This document shows positions 4,158 to 10,600 of a stretch of 13,560 bases of DNA, in pieces (position 1 is the first letter of the stretch; each line of letters starts with the position of its first letter). The notes under the pieces were generated by a model, which was not told where the DNA came from, made no database searches, and saw only the letters and a list, made by a program, of their open reading frames with translations. Both the position numbers and the translations under genes were made by a program. This DNA comes from CAZRIT01 sp964600225 (GTDB lineage: Bacteria; Bacillota; Clostridia; Christensenellales; CAG-138). The stretch is taken from NCBI GenBank assembly GCA_964600225.1, contig CAZRIT010000053.1:1-13560 (forward strand), written 5' to 3'.

Positions 4158-6965
4158 CTAGCCCATGCGCACGCACGAGGAGATGCAATACCCCGTCGTG
4201 CTGCCGTAGGTAATGTGGCACCAGCCGTTGGAGGTGCTGTGCACGGTGACCACCGCGCCGCGCGGCATGACGGTGAGCACCTTGCTCGATGCGCCCGTGG
4301 ACGGCACCGTACGCAGGTTCAGCCTGGCGGTGATGACGCCCGATGCGGCATCCTCCTTGGTGGTGGAGGCAATGGTGACATACTTGGCAAACACATACCC
4401 CGTCAAATCCGCCGACGGCACCTCCACCTTCAGCCAGCTCCCCTCGGAGGAAAGCACCTTGACGGTGGTGTTGCGGCCGAGCCTGCCGAGGCTGGAAAAG
4501 CGCGTGGAGGCACCCTCCCGAATGTTGACGCCCGAGACGTTGACGTAGCCCTTGCCCGTATCCGCCGTGCGGTTGTTCTCGGGCTCGGACAGGGTGACAT
4601 ATTTGGCGTATACATAGCCCGTGCGGCCTGTGCCCACAACGTGCACGCTGTACCACGAGCCCGTCTTTTTATATAGGCCCAGCTTGGTGTTTTTATTGAG
4701 CTTGCCGTAGCTTTGCGTCTTGGTGGACGCGCCCTCGCGGATGTTGACGCCCGAGGCGTTGATGTAGCCGTTGGCCGCGTACACGGGCACAGGCGTGGCC
4801 GTGGCGGCGGGCGAGGGCTTGGGCGAGGGCGACGGGGTTGCGTCGGGATCGGATGCGCCTGTGGGGATGGGCGTGGGCGTTTCGGGCACGGGCGTGTTGC
4901 TCATGGGAATACCCGCGCTGTCGGCGCCACTGGCCACCTTTTGCGTCAGACGCACATAATCGTTGCTGACGTAGCCCACCTCGTCGGTAGCGGCGGAGCG
5001 GATCTTATACCAGCCGTCCTCCATGCCGTACACGCCCACCACCATATCCTTGCTCAGTTTCCCCAGCACCTGGAAGCTTGTGCCCGGGCCCGAGCGGTAG
5101 TTGACGGCGCTGCCGTTGATTTTGCCCACGGCAATGAGGTTGTTGCCCGTCGTTAGCACATAGTCATAGCGCACATAGCCCGTGTTGCCGCTTGGCGCAA
5201 TGGCGTAGTACCAGCTGCCGTCCATGCCGATGAGGGTAAGCTGCGTGCCGCCCTCCAGCTTTTCCAGCGCGGAGGCGGAGGTGCTTGCGCTCTTTCTGAG
5301 GTTGACGGTTTCCCGCGTCTGCCCCGTGGACGGCGCGGTGTTCATGGTGGCGGTGGTGGCGGCCACAAGCTCGGGCGAGGTGATATTGAGCGTTTGCAGC
5401 GTGGCGCCGGGATAGTAATACTGTAAAATTTCGCGGTAGGATTTGCCCTCAAACGCCATCTGCTGTGCGCCGCGCTGGCTCATGCCGACCCCGTGGCCGT
5501 AGCGCGCATGCAGCAGCTCATAGCCGTTATCGGCCTTTTGGGCATAGGTAATCTTTAAGGTGCCCGTGTTGAACAGCTTCATGGTGAACAGATCCTCAAA
5601 CGGGAACCCGAACGTCACCGCAACGTCCCGCGTCAGCTCGATCTCGGGCGTGGGCGAGGGCGTTGCAAGCACGGGCGTGGGGGAGGGCGTGGGCGCGAAC
5701 GTCGGCGTGGGCGAAGGCGTTGGCTCAAACGTCGGCGTAGGCGAAGGCTCAACGTAGCTATCGTACCCTTCCTCGCCCTCCAACGGTGCGCTCGGCACGG
5801 GCGTGGGGGAGGGGACGGGCGCAAACGTCGGCGTGGGGGAAGGCGTTGGCGCAAGCGCGGGCGTGGGCGTGGGCGTCGGCGGGTGCGGCGGCGTGGGGGA
5901 GGGGATCAGCTCGGCGTTTTTATCCATGCGCACCGTGGCGGTAACCGAAACGTCGGTGTGATCCAAATCGCCCTTATACCCGGCTTGTCCGCTTGACGTC
6001 ACGCGATCGATGGACTTGACCGCGCCGAAATGGAACGTATCGGGGATGACCCCGCCCATGGCGATGGCGCTTGTCAGCCGTGCGTCGATGAACGCAAACG
6101 CTGTGGTACCCATCTCCCGTTCCGAATAGACGGAGGATAAAAACACCCGTTCGCGCGGCGTGGAGGGGTTTTTTATATCGTAGGGATCGGGGCCCGAGGC
6201 ATACGCGCCGTCGAGCGCACGGTCGCTCCAGCGCACGCTCGGCAGTATCATGTAGCCGCCGTTGCTGGCGGCATAGAAGCATTGCAAAAGCGAACCGTTG
6301 TAGTAGAGCGCATCGGCCGCGGTGGCCTCCACGGCGGCGATGACATTGGTATTGTAGGAAAGGTAGCCGCGATAGACCTGATCGGACGCGGTATCGCCGA
6401 TGTCATAGCGGCCCGAGGAGGAGATGCTGCGCAGCGCGTACCCCTTGGCGGCCACCGCCTGCGCCTTGAGCGCCTCGATAGGGAACTCGTTGCTCATTTC
6501 GTAGCCGACCACGCCGTACAGGTAGTGCAGCATCGGCACGCGGTTGATCAGTTGCAGCACGCCGTCTGCCGCGTAGACGGTGAAGTGGCCCAGATAGTTG
6601 CGCGTGCCCGCGACGGTCTTGACGGTCAAGTGGCCGCCATGCCGCCCAAGCTCGTTTCGTTCAATGGTGGCCTTGCTGCCCGTGTACAGCTCGCCCTCAG
6701 AGGAATGCGTCACGGTGACGTTGTTGCCGCTGCCCTTGATGGTCAGCCTGCCGCCCGTAAACATCCTGTTGGCCTCAACCACCGTGTACGCGCCCGAAAC
6801 GGGGATGGTCATGGAGGTTGCGCCCTCGGTGCTCAACAAAACGCGCACATATTTGAGCGCATCGTCGTCCGCCGCCGCGGTGCGCACAGGCGTCAGCGCG
6901 GCCAGCAATACGATGGCCAGCAATGCACAAATCCATTTTTGTAAACGGTACGGTTGCTTCTTCAT
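4158..6965 (-). CDS. Secreted SpoIID/LytB-domain protein with five SH3-like domains
   Basis: SpoIID-domain proteins are lytic transglycosylases that cut denuded glycan strands. With the ATG at 6965 (SD-like AGGGAG just upstream) the protein has 935 residues. A GTG 14 codons earlier is possible but would put charged residues before the signal peptide. A signal peptide spans 1-32, with a TAAA/DDD cleavage-type site. The SpoIID domain lies at about 125-325 and 443-521. It includes GYEMSNEFPIEALKAQAVAA, with E156 as the expected catalytic Glu, and GHGVGMSQRGA (490-500). A Pro/Thr-rich stretch (354-442) interrupts it. Two SH3-like repeats follow (about 546-604 and 611-672), then a second Pro/Thr linker (686-728), then three more (732-792, 804-866, 875-935). 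These should bind wall material. The gene is followed after four bases by an M23 peptidase gene. Classical SpoIID is about 340 residues and membrane-anchored, so this is an elaborated relative. Its function in engulfment versus general wall turnover is open. Confidence 0.88.
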   Translation of the reverse strand: MKKQPYRLQKWICALLAIVLLAALTPVRTAAADDDALKYVRVLLSTEGATSMTIPVSGAYTVVEANRMFTGGRLTIKGSGNNVTVTHSSEGELYTGSKATIERNELGRHGGHLTVKTVAGTRNYLGHFTVYAADGVLQLINRVPMLHYLYGVVGYEMSNEFPIEALKAQAVAAKGYALRSISSSGRYDIGDTASDQVYRGYLSYNTNVIAAVEATAADALYYNGSLLQCFYAASNGGYMILPSVRWSDRALDGAYASGPDPYDIKNPSTPRERVFLSSVYSEREMGTTAFAFIDARLTSAIAMGGVIPDTFHFGAVKSIDRVTSSGQAGYKGDLDHTDVSVTATVRMDKNAELIPSPTPPHPPTPTPTPALAPTPSPTPTFAPVPSPTPVPSAPLEGEEGYDSYVEPSPTPTFEPTPSPTPTFAPTPSPTPVLATPSPTPEIELTRDVAVTFGFPFEDLFTMKLFNTGTLKITYAQKADNGYELLHARYGHGVGMSQRGAQQMAFEGKSYREILQYYYPGATLQTLNITSPELVAATTATMNTAPSTGQTRETVNLRKSASTSASALEKLEGGTQLTLIGMDGSWYYAIAPSGNTGYVRYDYVLTTGNNLIAVGKINGSAVNYRSGPGTSFQVLGKLSKDMVVGVYGMEDGWYKIRSAATDEVGYVSNDYVRLTQKVASGADSAGIPMSNTPVPETPTPIPTGASDPDATPSPSPKPSPAATATPVPVYAANGYINASGVNIREGASTKTQSYGKLNKNTKLGLYKKTGSWYSVHVVGTGRTGYVYAKYVTLSEPENNRTADTGKGYVNVSGVNIREGASTRFSSLGRLGRNTTVKVLSSEGSWLKVEVPSADLTGYVFAKYVTIASTTKEDAASGVITARLNLRTVPSTGASSKVLTVMPRGAVVTVHSTSNGWCHITYGSTTGYCISSCVRMG
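5640..5906 (-). repeat. In-gene Pro/Thr/Ser repeats interrupting the SpoIID domain
   Basis: The segment encodes about 89 residues of repeats such as PTPSPTPTFAPTPSPTP, broken by an acidic island (EGEEGYDSYVE). On the plus strand the DNA shows repeated GGCGTGGGCGAAGGCG-like units. It is a flexible, possibly wall-spanning or glycosylated linker. Shorter stalks of the same kind occur in the M23 protein (about residues 57-68) and the LCP protein (52-60). Confidence 0.8.
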
Positions 6966-6983
6966 AGTCTCCCTGTGATTGTA

Positions 6984-7018
6984 CAAAAAAATCCCGCCAA
7001 ACACCACATGCAGGCAGG
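6984..7018 (-). terminator. Weak terminator or attenuator between ispE and the SpoIID gene
   Basis: On the minus strand CCTGCC (7018-7013) can pair with GGCGGG (6998-6993), with one G-U pair and a 14-base loop, followed by A and seven T's. It lies in the 100-base gap between the two genes. The long loop makes it weak, so partial read-through is likely. Confidence 0.35.
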
Positions 7019-7065
7019 AGAATTCGCGGATTATTCACATTGGGTTATGATTGTGTATCCAATGA

Positions 7066-7902
7066 TTACAACGTATGGCAAACACAGGAAAACGGCATGT
7101 CCGCAAACGCCACCTTGGCGCGCTCGGCCGATTCCGCGCTTTCAAACACCCCGAACACCGCGCTGCCGCTGCCCGTCATCACCGCGCCCAATGCGCCCAG
7201 CTCCGACATGCGCCGCTTGATTGCCCCAATCTCGGGCACCATCGAAACCGCGGGCTCCTCCAGCGCGTTAAACAGGCATTTGCCCAGCGCGAGGGGGTCG
7301 TCTTGGGCGATGGCCGTCATGGCGGCAAGCGTTTTCGGCTCGGGCCGCGGCAGCGTCAGCGCCGAAAACAGCGCGCGCGTGCTCACGCCCGCCGTGGGCT
7401 TGACAATCAGCAGCGGCAGCCGCATGCCGTTTAGCACCGTCAGCCGTTCACCCACGCCCTCCGCACGGCACAGCGCCCCGCCCTGCTGCGCGGCCTTCAG
7501 GCAAAACGGCACATCCGCGCCGACGGAAAGCGCGATATCGTTGAGCGTGCCGCCGTCAAGCTCCCCGTACAATCGGTCCATGGCAACCAGCACCGCCGCC
7601 GCATCCGCGCTGCCGCCGCCCATGCCCGCCTCGGCGGGGATGCGCTTTTCCACACGGATGCGCGCCCCACGGCCCGTGTACGCCATGTAGCGTTCCGCCG
7701 CGCTGCGCAGCGTGTTTTGATACGGCAGCGTCATGCCCACGGCCGTTACCAGCACCTCGGACGCCTTTTCCACCGTTACGGTATCGTGCAGTGACACGCT
7801 CTGCATCAGCGTGTCCAAGGCGTGATACCCGTCGGCGCGCTTGTACAGCACGCCCAGGGTCAGGTTGATCTTTGCATAAGCTTTCAGTGAAACGCTATCC
7901 AT
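7066..7902 (-). CDS. ispE: 4-diphosphocytidyl-2-C-methyl-D-erythritol kinase (IspE)
   Basis: IspE phosphorylates CDP-methylerythritol at the 2-hydroxyl with ATP, the fourth step of the MEP isoprenoid pathway, in the cytosol. The 278-residue product is of normal length and is a GHMP kinase. The N-terminal AYAKINLTL motif contains the conserved K11. The ATP loop PAEAGMGGGSADAAA lies at 89-103, and the catalytic Asp is D130 in GADVPF. The C-terminal GHMP motif is MTGSGSAVFGVF. The start at 7902 aligns with the family, but no true Shine-Dalgarno precedes it. Instead a TATACT -10 ends eight bases before the ATG, so the message is probably leaderless. The SpoIID and M23 genes follow on the same strand after about 100 bases and could partly depend on its promoter. 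Confidence 0.95.
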   Translation of the reverse strand: MDSVSLKAYAKINLTLGVLYKRADGYHALDTLMQSVSLHDTVTVEKASEVLVTAVGMTLPYQNTLRSAAERYMAYTGRGARIRVEKRIPAEAGMGGGSADAAAVLVAMDRLYGELDGGTLNDIALSVGADVPFCLKAAQQGGALCRAEGVGERLTVLNGMRLPLLIVKPTAGVSTRALFSALTLPRPEPKTLAAMTAIAQDDPLALGKCLFNALEEPAVSMVPEIGAIKRRMSELGALGAVMTGSGSAVFGVFESAESAERAKVAFADMPFSCVCHTL

Positions 7903-7910
7903 ACCCCGTC

Positions 7911-7939
7911 AGTATAGCAAATTTCGCGCGGGTACGCTA
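7911..7939 (-). promoter_or_regulatory. ispE promoter, probably leaderless
   Basis: On the minus strand the -10 is TATACT (7916-7911), preceded by TGC to give an extended -10 (TTTGCTATACT). The hexamer 17 bases upstream, TAGCGT (7939-7934), is a poor -35, as expected for extended -10 promoters. Exactly eight bases separate the -10 from the ATG, the same as at mrnC. The upstream edge of the promoter overlaps the start of palindromic element copy 2. Confidence 0.6.
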
Positions 7940-8004
7940 CTTTCTATTCCTTTTCTTACTCTTTTTCCTACTCTTTTTGAAAAAAGAGTAGGCAGAAAAA
8001 CTTC
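7930..8004 (+). repeat. Palindromic dispersed element, copy 2
   Basis: It begins GGGTACG and ends GCAGAAAAACTTC, like copy 1 at 2387-2463. The core palindrome is CCTACTCTTTTT and AAAAAGAGTAGG around a two-base turn. A partial extra left arm (TTACTCTTTTTCC) precedes it, again as in copy 1. The outer stem bases differ from copy 1, but both arms changed together. Confidence 0.7.
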
Positions 8005-8033
8005 ATAAGCAGCATATGGAAAACTCCCTATTT

Positions 8034-8084
8034 CAGAAGTTTCTTTGCGTCACTTTCTTTTCAAAGAAAGTGACAAAACCGTAC
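8034..8084 (-). repeat. Palindromic dispersed element, copy 3, inverted
   Basis: On the minus strand the order is GTACGG, then GTCACTTTCTTT and AAAGAAAGTGAC as perfect 12-base arms around a two-base turn (8074-8049), then GCAAAGAAACTTCTG. The same layout is seen in copies 1 and 2, with different stem bases that still pair. It faces copy 2 across about 30 bases. Confidence 0.65.
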
Positions 8085-8112
8085 TCCCGTCCCCCATACC
8101 CCGTACCCGTCC

Positions 8113-8148
8113 AAAAACGGAACGGCCTCCGTGTTACCACGGCGGCCG
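8113..8148 (-). terminator. Terminator of the fur/perR-rubrerythrin operon
   Basis: On the minus strand CGGCCGCCGTG and CACGGAGGCCG form a long stem with one mismatch and a GTAA loop, followed after a few bases by TTCCGTTTTT. It lies about 50 bases downstream of the rubrerythrin stop. The T-run is not immediate, so termination may be less than complete. Confidence 0.6.
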
Positions 8149-8197
8149 CATATTGTAAACGGAGAACGGGGGGATGTCCTGCCGCTTACATCGGGAA

Positions 8198-8737
8198 TCA
8201 GTAGTTGATCTTACGAATTTCAAAGAACGACTGCGGGTGTGCGCACACGGGGCACACGGCGGGCGCTTTGGCCAGCTCGCCGATATAGCCGCAGTTCCTA
8301 CACTGCCAGTATACCTTACCCTCGCGCTCAAATACAATACCTTCTTCGATATTTGCCACAAGCTTGCGATAGCGCTCCTCATGCTCCTTCTCGATGGCGC
8401 CGACGGCCTTGAACTGATAGGCAAGCTGTTTGAAGCCCTCTTCCTCGGCTTCCTTGGCGAACTTGGCGTACATATCCGTCCACTCGTAATTCTCGCCCGC
8501 GGCGGCATCCTTGAGGTTGGTTACGGTATCGGGCACCTTGCCTTCGTGCAGGGCCTTGAACCACAGCTTGGCATGCTCCTTCTCGTTCTCGGCGGTCTCT
8601 TGGAAAATGGCGGAAATCTGCTCGTAGCCTTCCTTCTTGGCGGCGGATGCATAGTAGGTGTACTTGTTGCGCGCCTGCGATTCGCCCGCGAATGCTTCCA
8701 TTAAGTTCTTTTCGGTCTTTGATCCCTTCAGTTCCAT
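8198..8737 (-). CDS. rbr: Rubrerythrin
   Basis: Rubrerythrin is a cytosolic non-haem di-iron protein that reduces hydrogen peroxide in anaerobes, taking electrons through its rubredoxin domain. The 179-residue length is typical. The four-helix ferritin-like domain spans about 1-135, with two ExxH metal motifs (E52-H55 and E116-H119) and further Glu ligands near E19 and in AEEEGF (97-102). The C-terminal rubredoxin domain holds its iron with C146/C149 (CRNCG) and C162/C165 (CPVC). AGGAGG lies eight bases before the ATG. It is 28 bases downstream of the Fur/PerR-family gene and should be co-transcribed with it from the promoter at 9187-9215. A terminator-like hairpin follows. Confidence 0.96.
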   Translation of the reverse strand: MELKGSKTEKNLMEAFAGESQARNKYTYYASAAKKEGYEQISAIFQETAENEKEHAKLWFKALHEGKVPDTVTNLKDAAAGENYEWTDMYAKFAKEAEEEGFKQLAYQFKAVGAIEKEHEERYRKLVANIEEGIVFEREGKVYWQCRNCGYIGELAKAPAVCPVCAHPQSFFEIRKINY

Positions 8738-8765
8738 GTTTGGTTCCTCCTGTTTTTCTGTTTAT

Positions 8766-9149
8766 TTATGCTTTAGCTTGGATGCAATGGCTGCAGGTGC
8801 CGTGCAGCACCAGGTTGCACGCGTCCAGGCGATACGCCGTCTGTTGGGCCACATACGCCTTGATATCGGCAATCTGCGGCGGCTCCACTTCCATCACCTG
8901 CCCGCACTTGTCGCAGATGACGTGCGAATGATCGCGGTTGGTGCCGTCGAAACGGCAGCTCCCGTCGGCCAGAGGAATCTTCATCAGCCGCCCCGCGTCG
9001 GCAAGCTGGTTGAGGTTGCGGTAGACGGTGCCAAGGCTCAGTTTGGGAATGTCGTTTTTGAGCGCATCGTATACCATCTGCGCCGTCGGATGCTTCTCGC
9101 TCTCCATCACCGCGCGATAGATGCTTTCCCGTTGATGCGAATAGCGCAT
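8766..9149 (-). CDS. Fur-family metal-dependent repressor, PerR-like but with Glu at the PerR Asp104 position
   Basis: The 127-residue protein has a winged helix (about 1-60; HPTAQMVYDAL, TVYRNLNQL) and a dimerisation/metal domain. It lines up with Bacillus subtilis PerR with a constant offset of 17 as I recall that sequence: H20, D68, H74 and H76 match H37, D85, H91 and H93 of the regulatory site. C79/C82 and C119/C122 match the structural zinc Cys4 site. The residue matching D104 is E87, as in Fur. The short N-terminus is common in clostridial relatives. The start has AAAGGTG seven bases upstream. It heads an operon with rubrerythrin, which argues for peroxide or iron control, and an inverted repeat at its promoter suggests autoregulation. 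PerR versus Fur cannot be settled from sequence, so no symbol is given. Confidence 0.93.
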   Translation of the reverse strand: MRYSHQRESIYRAVMESEKHPTAQMVYDALKNDIPKLSLGTVYRNLNQLADAGRLMKIPLADGSCRFDGTNRDHSHVICDKCGQVMEVEPPQIADIKAYVAQQTAYRLDACNLVLHGTCSHCIQAKA

Positions 9150-9170
9150 GCCCCATCACCTTTCAATAAC

Positions 9171-9183
9171 AATAATCATTATT
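9171..9183. promoter_or_regulatory. Candidate Fur/PerR operator
   Basis: AATAATCATTATT is a perfect 6-1-6 inverted repeat with the core ATAATnATTAT shared by PerR boxes and the Fur 7-1-7 box. It lies just downstream of the -10 hexamer, over the expected transcription start, where a bound repressor would block the polymerase. Confidence 0.65.
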
Positions 9184-9186
9184 ATT

Positions 9187-9215
9187 ATAATACCTATTCC
9201 ATTATTGCTTGTCAA
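9187..9215 (-). promoter_or_regulatory. Promoter of the fur/perR-rubrerythrin operon
   Basis: On the minus strand a perfect -35, TTGACA (9215-9210), is separated by 17 bases from the -10, TATTAT (9192-9187). The leader is about 30 bases. The -35 begins seven bases after the corA stop codon, so there is no room for a separate corA terminator upstream of it. Confidence 0.8.
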
Positions 9216-9221
9216 TCCCTT

Positions 9222-10160
9222 TTACAGCAGTTTTTTCTTTTTAAAGTAGATGATGCAGCCGCCCGCGATGATTACGGCGATGGCGATGACCGCGGGATAG
9301 CCCAGGCGCCAGTTGAGCTCCGGCATGTAGCGGAAATTCATGCCGTACCAGCCGACCAGCAGCGTCAGCGGCAGGAAAATGGTGGTGATGACCGTAAACA
9401 GCTTCATCACCTGGTTTTCGCTGTAATCCAAAGCGGCCTGGTACGCCTCGCGCACCTGTACCAGGCTGTCGCGCAGCAGCTGCGTGTTGTTGGCAAGCCT
9501 GGTCAATCGATCCTTCATGTTGGCAAAGTGGTGCGTTTTATCGACGCGGAACAGGTCGTGCTCGTTCTCCAGCATCACCTCCGCCAAGTCGAGCAGCTGC
9601 TCGTAATAGTTGCGGATGATCAAAAGCTTCCTGCGCAGCACCAGTATTTCAGCGTTGAACTGCTTTCTGGTGTTGCCTTTTTCAATCTGCTCCTCCATGT
9701 TGCCAATCTCGTTTTCATACTCCTCCAGCACGCCGTTGTCCTGATAGTACAGCCGTTCAAAGAAGAAGCAGATGATGCGCTCCAGCGAGGTGGTTTTGGG
9801 GTTAACGCGCGACGCCGCCTCGCAAAAGGCATTTTCGATGCTGTTGTCCTGATCGACGACGGAAACGATGATAAACAGGTTCCTTTTGATGAACACGCCC
9901 ACGCGATCCCTTGCGCCATAGACATTGCCGATGTCGCGCAGCGAAAGGATGCTGAACATGTGCTCGTTGGTGGTGTCGATGACGCTGCGAAAGCGCGTTT
10001 CGGGCTTTTCGCAGGCCTCGATGGACGCCTCGTCAAAGCCAAAGCAGGCGCTGTTGAGCGCCTTGAGCCGATCAATGGGAATGACGCCCGCAGTGATCCT
10101 GTCGGGATTGATTTGGTCCGCTTCAATCTGCTTGAGCGTTTCACCGAACTCGTATACCAT
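9222..10160 (-). CDS. corA: CorA-family magnesium/divalent cation channel
   Basis: CorA forms a pentameric channel that brings Mg2+ (or Co2+/Ni2+) across the cytoplasmic membrane. The protein has 312 residues from the ATG at 10160, chosen because AAGGAG lies nine bases upstream; a frame extension to 10244 crosses the promoter and is rejected. A cytosolic alpha/beta domain (about 1-115) leads into long helices with a coiled-coil look (about 145-250). Two C-terminal membrane segments follow (about 252-271 and 287-306). The selectivity signature YGMNF is at 272-276, followed by MPEL (279-282), and a lysine-rich tail ends in KKKKLL. It has its own promoter, with a palindrome between the -35 and -10. 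It stops seven bases before the next promoter without a visible terminator. Confidence 0.94.
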   Translation of the reverse strand: MVYEFGETLKQIEADQINPDRITAGVIPIDRLKALNSACFGFDEASIEACEKPETRFRSVIDTTNEHMFSILSLRDIGNVYGARDRVGVFIKRNLFIIVSVVDQDNSIENAFCEAASRVNPKTTSLERIICFFFERLYYQDNGVLEEYENEIGNMEEQIEKGNTRKQFNAEILVLRRKLLIIRNYYEQLLDLAEVMLENEHDLFRVDKTHHFANMKDRLTRLANNTQLLRDSLVQVREAYQAALDYSENQVMKLFTVITTIFLPLTLLVGWYGMNFRYMPELNWRLGYPAVIAIAVIIAGGCIIYFKKKKLL

Positions 10161-10222
10161 GCCGCGGCGCTCCTTTTGCCGTTTATTATGAATGTTACGC
10201 GTGTGTGACATCCTGTGTTTCC

Positions 10223-10251
10223 AGTATATGTTGCAAAGCAACATTGGTCAA
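10223..10251 (-). promoter_or_regulatory. corA promoter
   Basis: On the minus strand the -35 is TTGACC (10251-10246) and the -10 is TATACT (10228-10223), 17 bases apart. Transcription should start near 10216, giving a leader of about 55 bases to the ATG at 10160. Confidence 0.75.
10229..10243. promoter_or_regulatory. Palindrome within the corA promoter spacer, candidate operator
   Basis: TGTTGC and GCAACA form a perfect 6-3-6 inverted repeat that fills most of the spacer between -35 and -10. A repressor bound here would block the polymerase. No known regulator consensus is firmly recognised. Confidence 0.45.
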
Positions 10252-10291
10252 GGAACATTTTTGTGATTTCTCAAATCATGTACAAACGCTA

Positions 10292-10320
10292 TTGCCCTGT
10301 CGCCCGCGCCGTGCTATACT
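10292..10320 (+). promoter_or_regulatory. Promoter for the FMN riboswitch and ribU
   Basis: The -35 is TTGCCC (10292-10297) and the -10 is TATACT (10315-10320), with a 17-base spacer. The predicted start near 10327 precedes the riboswitch by about 65 bases. Confidence 0.7.
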
Positions 10321-10393
10321 CACTGTAATTGCTGCGCATATGACGCAGTAACGCCGTTCTTTCGGCACCGTATCTTTTACAAGAAACGGGCAA

Positions 10394-10516
10394 GGCTTCG
10401 GGGCGGGGTGCAACTCCCCACCGGCGGTGATGCGGCAGATGCCGACAAGCCCGCGAGTCGCAAGACCGAGTCGGTTGGAATCCGACGCCGACGGTACAGT
10501 CCGGACGGAAGAAGCC
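10394..10516 (+). ncRNA. FMN riboswitch (RFN element)
   Basis: The aptamer senses flavin mononucleotide and turns off riboflavin uptake or synthesis genes. The closing helix is GGCTTC (10394-10399) with GAAGCC (10511-10516). The conserved blocks are CGGGGCGGGGTGCAACTCCC, then ACCGGCGGTGATG, then the late conserved blocks GACGGTACAGTCCGGACG and GAAGAAG. It lies between a promoter and ribU, and a terminator hairpin follows it at 10548-10582, so control is probably by premature termination when FMN is bound. Confidence 0.95.
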
Positions 10517-10547
10517 GCGCATATACGAACATCCTGTTTGCTTTGCG

Positions 10548-10582
10548 CCGCCCCGTTTGCCGACGGAGCGGTGTTTTATTTT
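10548..10582 (+). terminator. Riboswitch-controlled terminator
   Basis: CCGCCCCGT (10548-10556) pairs with ACGGAGCGG (10563-10571) with one mismatch, followed by TGTTTTATTTT. It ends about 19 bases before the ribU ATG and is the likely expression platform of the FMN riboswitch. Confidence 0.75.
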
Positions 10583-10600
10583 GGAAAGGACGGAACCTTC

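Noticed and set aside
5640..5906. Tandem DNA repeats as a satellite or CRISPR
   Set aside because: They are in frame and encode a Pro/Thr linker inside a clear secreted protein.
6966..7065. Sporulation sigma-E or sigma-G promoter for the SpoIID gene
   Set aside because: Partial -10-like strings exist (GATACACA, TGTACAAT on the minus strand), but no matching -35 at the right distance was found, so it is not listed as a feature.
10161..10244. N-terminal extension of corA
   Set aside because: It would cross the corA promoter -10 and encode a His/Arg-rich stretch unlike CorA; the ATG at 10160 has AAGGAG at a good distance.
10427..10600. N-terminal extension of ribU
   Set aside because: It would translate the FMN riboswitch and its terminator; the ATG at 10601 has an SD and fits the family N-terminus.
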